From an uncultured Moraxellaceae bacterium (GTDB taxonomy: Bacteria; Pseudomonadota; Gammaproteobacteria; Pseudomonadales; Moraxellaceae), in assembly GCA_937928295.1 (NCBI GenBank), contig CALEYY010000116.1, positions 1-7,792 of the forward strand: 7,792 bases of DNA, written 5' to 3'. The notes under the pieces were generated by a model that was not told where the DNA came from, did no database searches, and saw only the letters and a list, made by a program, of their open reading frames with translations. A program made the translations under genes and the position numbers. Each line of letters starts with the position of its first letter. Position 1 is the stretch's first letter. Shown in pieces: positions 5,994-7,792 of the stretch.

Positions 5994-7082
5994 TCAACGA
6001 CCTCCTTTTTTAGAAGAATGCTTGTCGGCCGCAATCAACTGACGGCAACGCCGCCAGATCGCCCAGTTGATGATCCAGAAATTCTTGAACGCCGGGTTGT
6101 CAGTCTGCTTGTGGTGATAGCGGAAGTAGATCTGCTGCAGAATCGCGGCCACGCGGAACAGTCCGAAGACCTCGTAGAACGCCCAGTGATGAATCGTCAC
6201 GCCGGTTTTCTGCTGGTAGTAGGCCACCACTTCCTTGCGCGTGAGCATGCCCTTCAGGTGCGTAGGCTGGCGCCGTGTTTTGCGCAGGATGCCGTTGTCG
6301 TCGGCCTGGATCCAGTACGCCAGCACATTGCCCAGCTCCATCAGCGGGTCGCCGAGCGTGGCCATCTCCCAGTCCAGCACGCCGATCACGCGCGATGGCT
6401 CGTTGGCATCCAGCACCACATTGTCGAAGCGCCAGTCGTTGTGCACCACGCAGGTCGCCGAGTCTTCCGGCGTATGCTGCTTCAGCCAGGCGCGAATGTC
6501 GGTGTAGCGCGGCACATTCCAGGTCTGCGCTTTCTCGTAGCGATCGCTCCAGCCATCGACTTGGCGTTTGCAGAAGCCGCTACCCTTGCCCAGTCGCTCC
6601 AGGCCAGCCGCGCGCACATCGACCTGGTGCAGCGCAATCAGCTGATCCAGCGTGTTGGTGCAGAGCTGGCGTACCTGTGCCTCATCCAGCGTCAGCTCTT
6701 TCGGCAGATTCGCCCGCGGAATGATGCCTTCGAGGCGACGCATCACATAGAAGTCGCAGCCGATCACCGACGGGTCGGTGCACAGCCCGATCATGTCGGC
6801 CACTGCCGGATACACCGGCTTCAGGGCATCCTGCACGGTGTACTCGCGCACCATGTCGTGCGCCGATTTGGCTTTCGTGCCTGCCGGCGGACGCCGCAAA
6901 ATCAGATCGTGGCTGGCGTACTTCAGGCGATAGGTCCAGTTCGACGCACCACCGCTGTATTGCGTGACTTCCGGCAGGCCCGGCGACAGTTGCGGCAGCA
7001 GTGCGCGCAACCAGGCATCGACCTTGCCGACCTCCAACTCTTCCCCGTGGCGAACGCTGCCGCCCACATCGATCAGTGCCAT
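5994..7082 (-). CDS. APH-fold phosphotransferase, ACAD10/11-like
   Basis: A 362-residue small-molecule kinase of the aminoglycoside phosphotransferase/choline kinase fold, in the branch fused to acyl-CoA dehydrogenases in animal ACAD10/11. QYSGGASNWTYRL (41-53) is the nucleotide-binding loop and LILRRPPAG (60-68) the next strand; the usual ATP-contacting Lys is replaced by Arg here, a pattern I recall in this branch. Glu80 (VREY) would be its helix partner. The catalytic loop VVHNDWRFDNVVLD (212-225) contains His214, Asp216 and Asn221, and GVLDWEMATLGDPLMELG (234-251) gives the metal-binding Asp237. Characterised relatives (ACAD11; LvaA of Pseudomonas putida levulinate catabolism) phosphorylate 4-hydroxyacyl-CoAs, so a hydroxyacyl-CoA or similar hydroxy substrate is more likely than an antibiotic. 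The ATG at 7082 has GAGG 9 bases upstream, 6 bases after the upstream SDR stop; its own 3' end holds the next gene's ribosome binding site. Confidence 0.92.
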   Translation of the reverse strand: MALIDVGGSVRHGEELEVGKVDAWLRALLPQLSPGLPEVTQYSGGASNWTYRLKYASHDLILRRPPAGTKAKSAHDMVREYTVQDALKPVYPAVADMIGLCTDPSVIGCDFYVMRRLEGIIPRANLPKELTLDEAQVRQLCTNTLDQLIALHQVDVRAAGLERLGKGSGFCKRQVDGWSDRYEKAQTWNVPRYTDIRAWLKQHTPEDSATCVVHNDWRFDNVVLDANEPSRVIGVLDWEMATLGDPLMELGNVLAYWIQADDNGILRKTRRQPTHLKGMLTRKEVVAYYQQKTGVTIHHWAFYEVFGLFRVAAILQQIYFRYHHKQTDNPAFKNFWIINWAIWRRCRQLIAADKHSSKKGGR

Positions 7083-7088
7083 GGCTGC

Positions 7089-7792
7089 TTACCTCGCGCT
7101 ACGCGGTTTCATGCGCTGCACGCTCTTCTGGAACATGCGGCTGTAAAGTGCATGCGGCAGATAGCGCTTGGCACGCCACAGACGTTCGCCGGCCACATGC
7201 GGCAGGATATGCACCTGCTTTTTCGCCACGCCGTCCACGATGGCATCCGCCACCTGATCGGCCGTGAGCTTGCCGCTGGCGAGCAGCTTGCTCATCATCT
7301 TGATCAGGCCCGGATCGGTCGCGCGCATGGTCTCGCCGAGATTGGTCTGGAAGAACGACGGGCAAACCACGCTGACGCCGATGCCGAACTCCATCAGCTC
7401 CTGCTCCAGCGTGCCGGTGAGTGCCACCACCGCCGCCTTCGACACGTTGTACGACGCCATGCGCGGCACATCGAGCAGGCCGGCCATGGACGCGATGTTG
7501 ACGATATGGCCGCTGCCTTGGTGCTTGAAGATCGGTGTGAACACCTTGCAGCCGCGCACCACGCCAAACAGGTTGATGTTCACAATCCATTCCCAGTCGG
7601 CCAGCGTCACATCTTCGATGGCTCCGGCCTGCGCCACGCCGGCATTGTTGACCAGCACATCCAGCCCGCCCCAGACGCGGCTCAGCTCATCGGCAATGGC
7701 CTGCAAGTCGGCCTCGCAAGTCACATCGGCATGGCGATAAAGCGCCTCGGCGGCCCCGGCAGCGGCCAGCTCCGCGCGCGTGCTGTCGCCAC
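7089..7792 (-). CDS. Short-chain dehydrogenase/reductase (SDR), N-terminus outside window
   Basis: The frame is open to the right edge, so 233 C-terminal residues are visible and roughly 40-50, including the TGxxxGIG nucleotide motif, lie outside. Numbering from the edge: ADVT (21-24), VNNAG (47-51), catalytic Asn73 (INLFG), Ser101 (NIASMAG), Tyr114 and Lys118 (YNVSK). All four catalytic residues are intact. The GTG at 7724 is not the true start, since residues before it (ALYRHADVT) continue the SDR fold. The tail after about residue 200 is basic (RAKRYLPHALY, then KPRSAR). Classical SDRs with this long tail are common next to ACAD10/11-type phosphotransferases, but the substrate is unknown. 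It ends with TAA at 7091-7089, six bases before the phosphotransferase ATG, and is the first visible gene of the operon. The promoter is not in the window. Confidence 0.93.
   Translation of the reverse strand, partial: GDSTRAELAAAGAAEALYRHADVTCEADLQAIADELSRVWGGLDVLVNNAGVAQAGAIEDVTLADWEWIVNINLFGVVRGCKVFTPIFKHQGSGHIVNIASMAGLLDVPRMASYNVSKAAVVALTGTLEQELMEFGIGVSVVCPSFFQTNLGETMRATDPGLIKMMSKLLASGKLTADQVADAIVDGVAKKQVHILPHVAGERLWRAKRYLPHALYSRMFQKSVQRMKPRSAR

Noticed and set aside
5994..7082. Antibiotic-resistance reading of the APH-fold phosphotransferase
   Set aside because: The sequence features and neighbours match the ACAD10/11-type metabolic branch, not aminoglycoside resistance enzymes.

Overview
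The window looks like chromosomal DNA from a Gram-negative proteobacterium, probably a gammaproteobacterium, though a betaproteobacterium is not excluded. The evidence is an OmpA-family outer-membrane protein with a Sec signal peptide, the C-terminus of an RTX/type I-secreted protein, GGAGG-type ribosome binding sites, U-tailed hairpin terminators, and a dense operon of lipid/acyl-type accessory enzymes. No RNA gene, insertion sequence or CRISPR array was seen.

The left half (1-3104, + strand, about 50% GC by eye) is a cell-surface block. The 3' end of a large RTX repeat protein (1-710) is followed after 24 bases by an OmpA-like protein with a beta-barrel, a TSP3-type calcium-binding linker and a peptidoglycan-binding domain (735-1754). 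A strong hairpin terminator follows. A two-domain GT-B glycosyltransferase (1843-3060) comes next and ends at a second terminator. RTX adhesin plus OmpA is a familiar neighbourhood for type I-secreted surface proteins; the glycosyltransferase may belong to the same surface programme or to polysaccharide synthesis.

The two halves converge on an unusually long non-coding stretch (3105-3378). It holds an AT-rich segment and, about 40 bases further on, a cluster of DnaA-box-like nonamers with 12-14 base spacing. One nonamer matches TTATCCACA perfectly and sits in a 9-bp inverted repeat. This is the least explained part of the window.

The right half (3379-7792, - strand, mostly 60% GC or more) is one tightly packed operon read right to left: an SDR oxidoreductase (cut by the window edge), an ACAD10/11-type (APH-fold) phosphotransferase, a histidine-phosphatase-fold protein that lacks the usual second catalytic His, a second SDR oxidoreductase, and a membrane-anchored strictosidine synthase/SMP-30-like six-bladed beta-propeller. 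Three of the four junctions have gaps of 2-6 bases, and in two of them the ribosome binding site lies inside the upstream gene, so translational coupling is likely. The operon ends in a hairpin terminator. Redox, kinase, phosphatase-fold and lactonase-type proteins together suggest processing of a hydroxy-acyl or lactone-type substrate, but the substrate cannot be read from the sequence.
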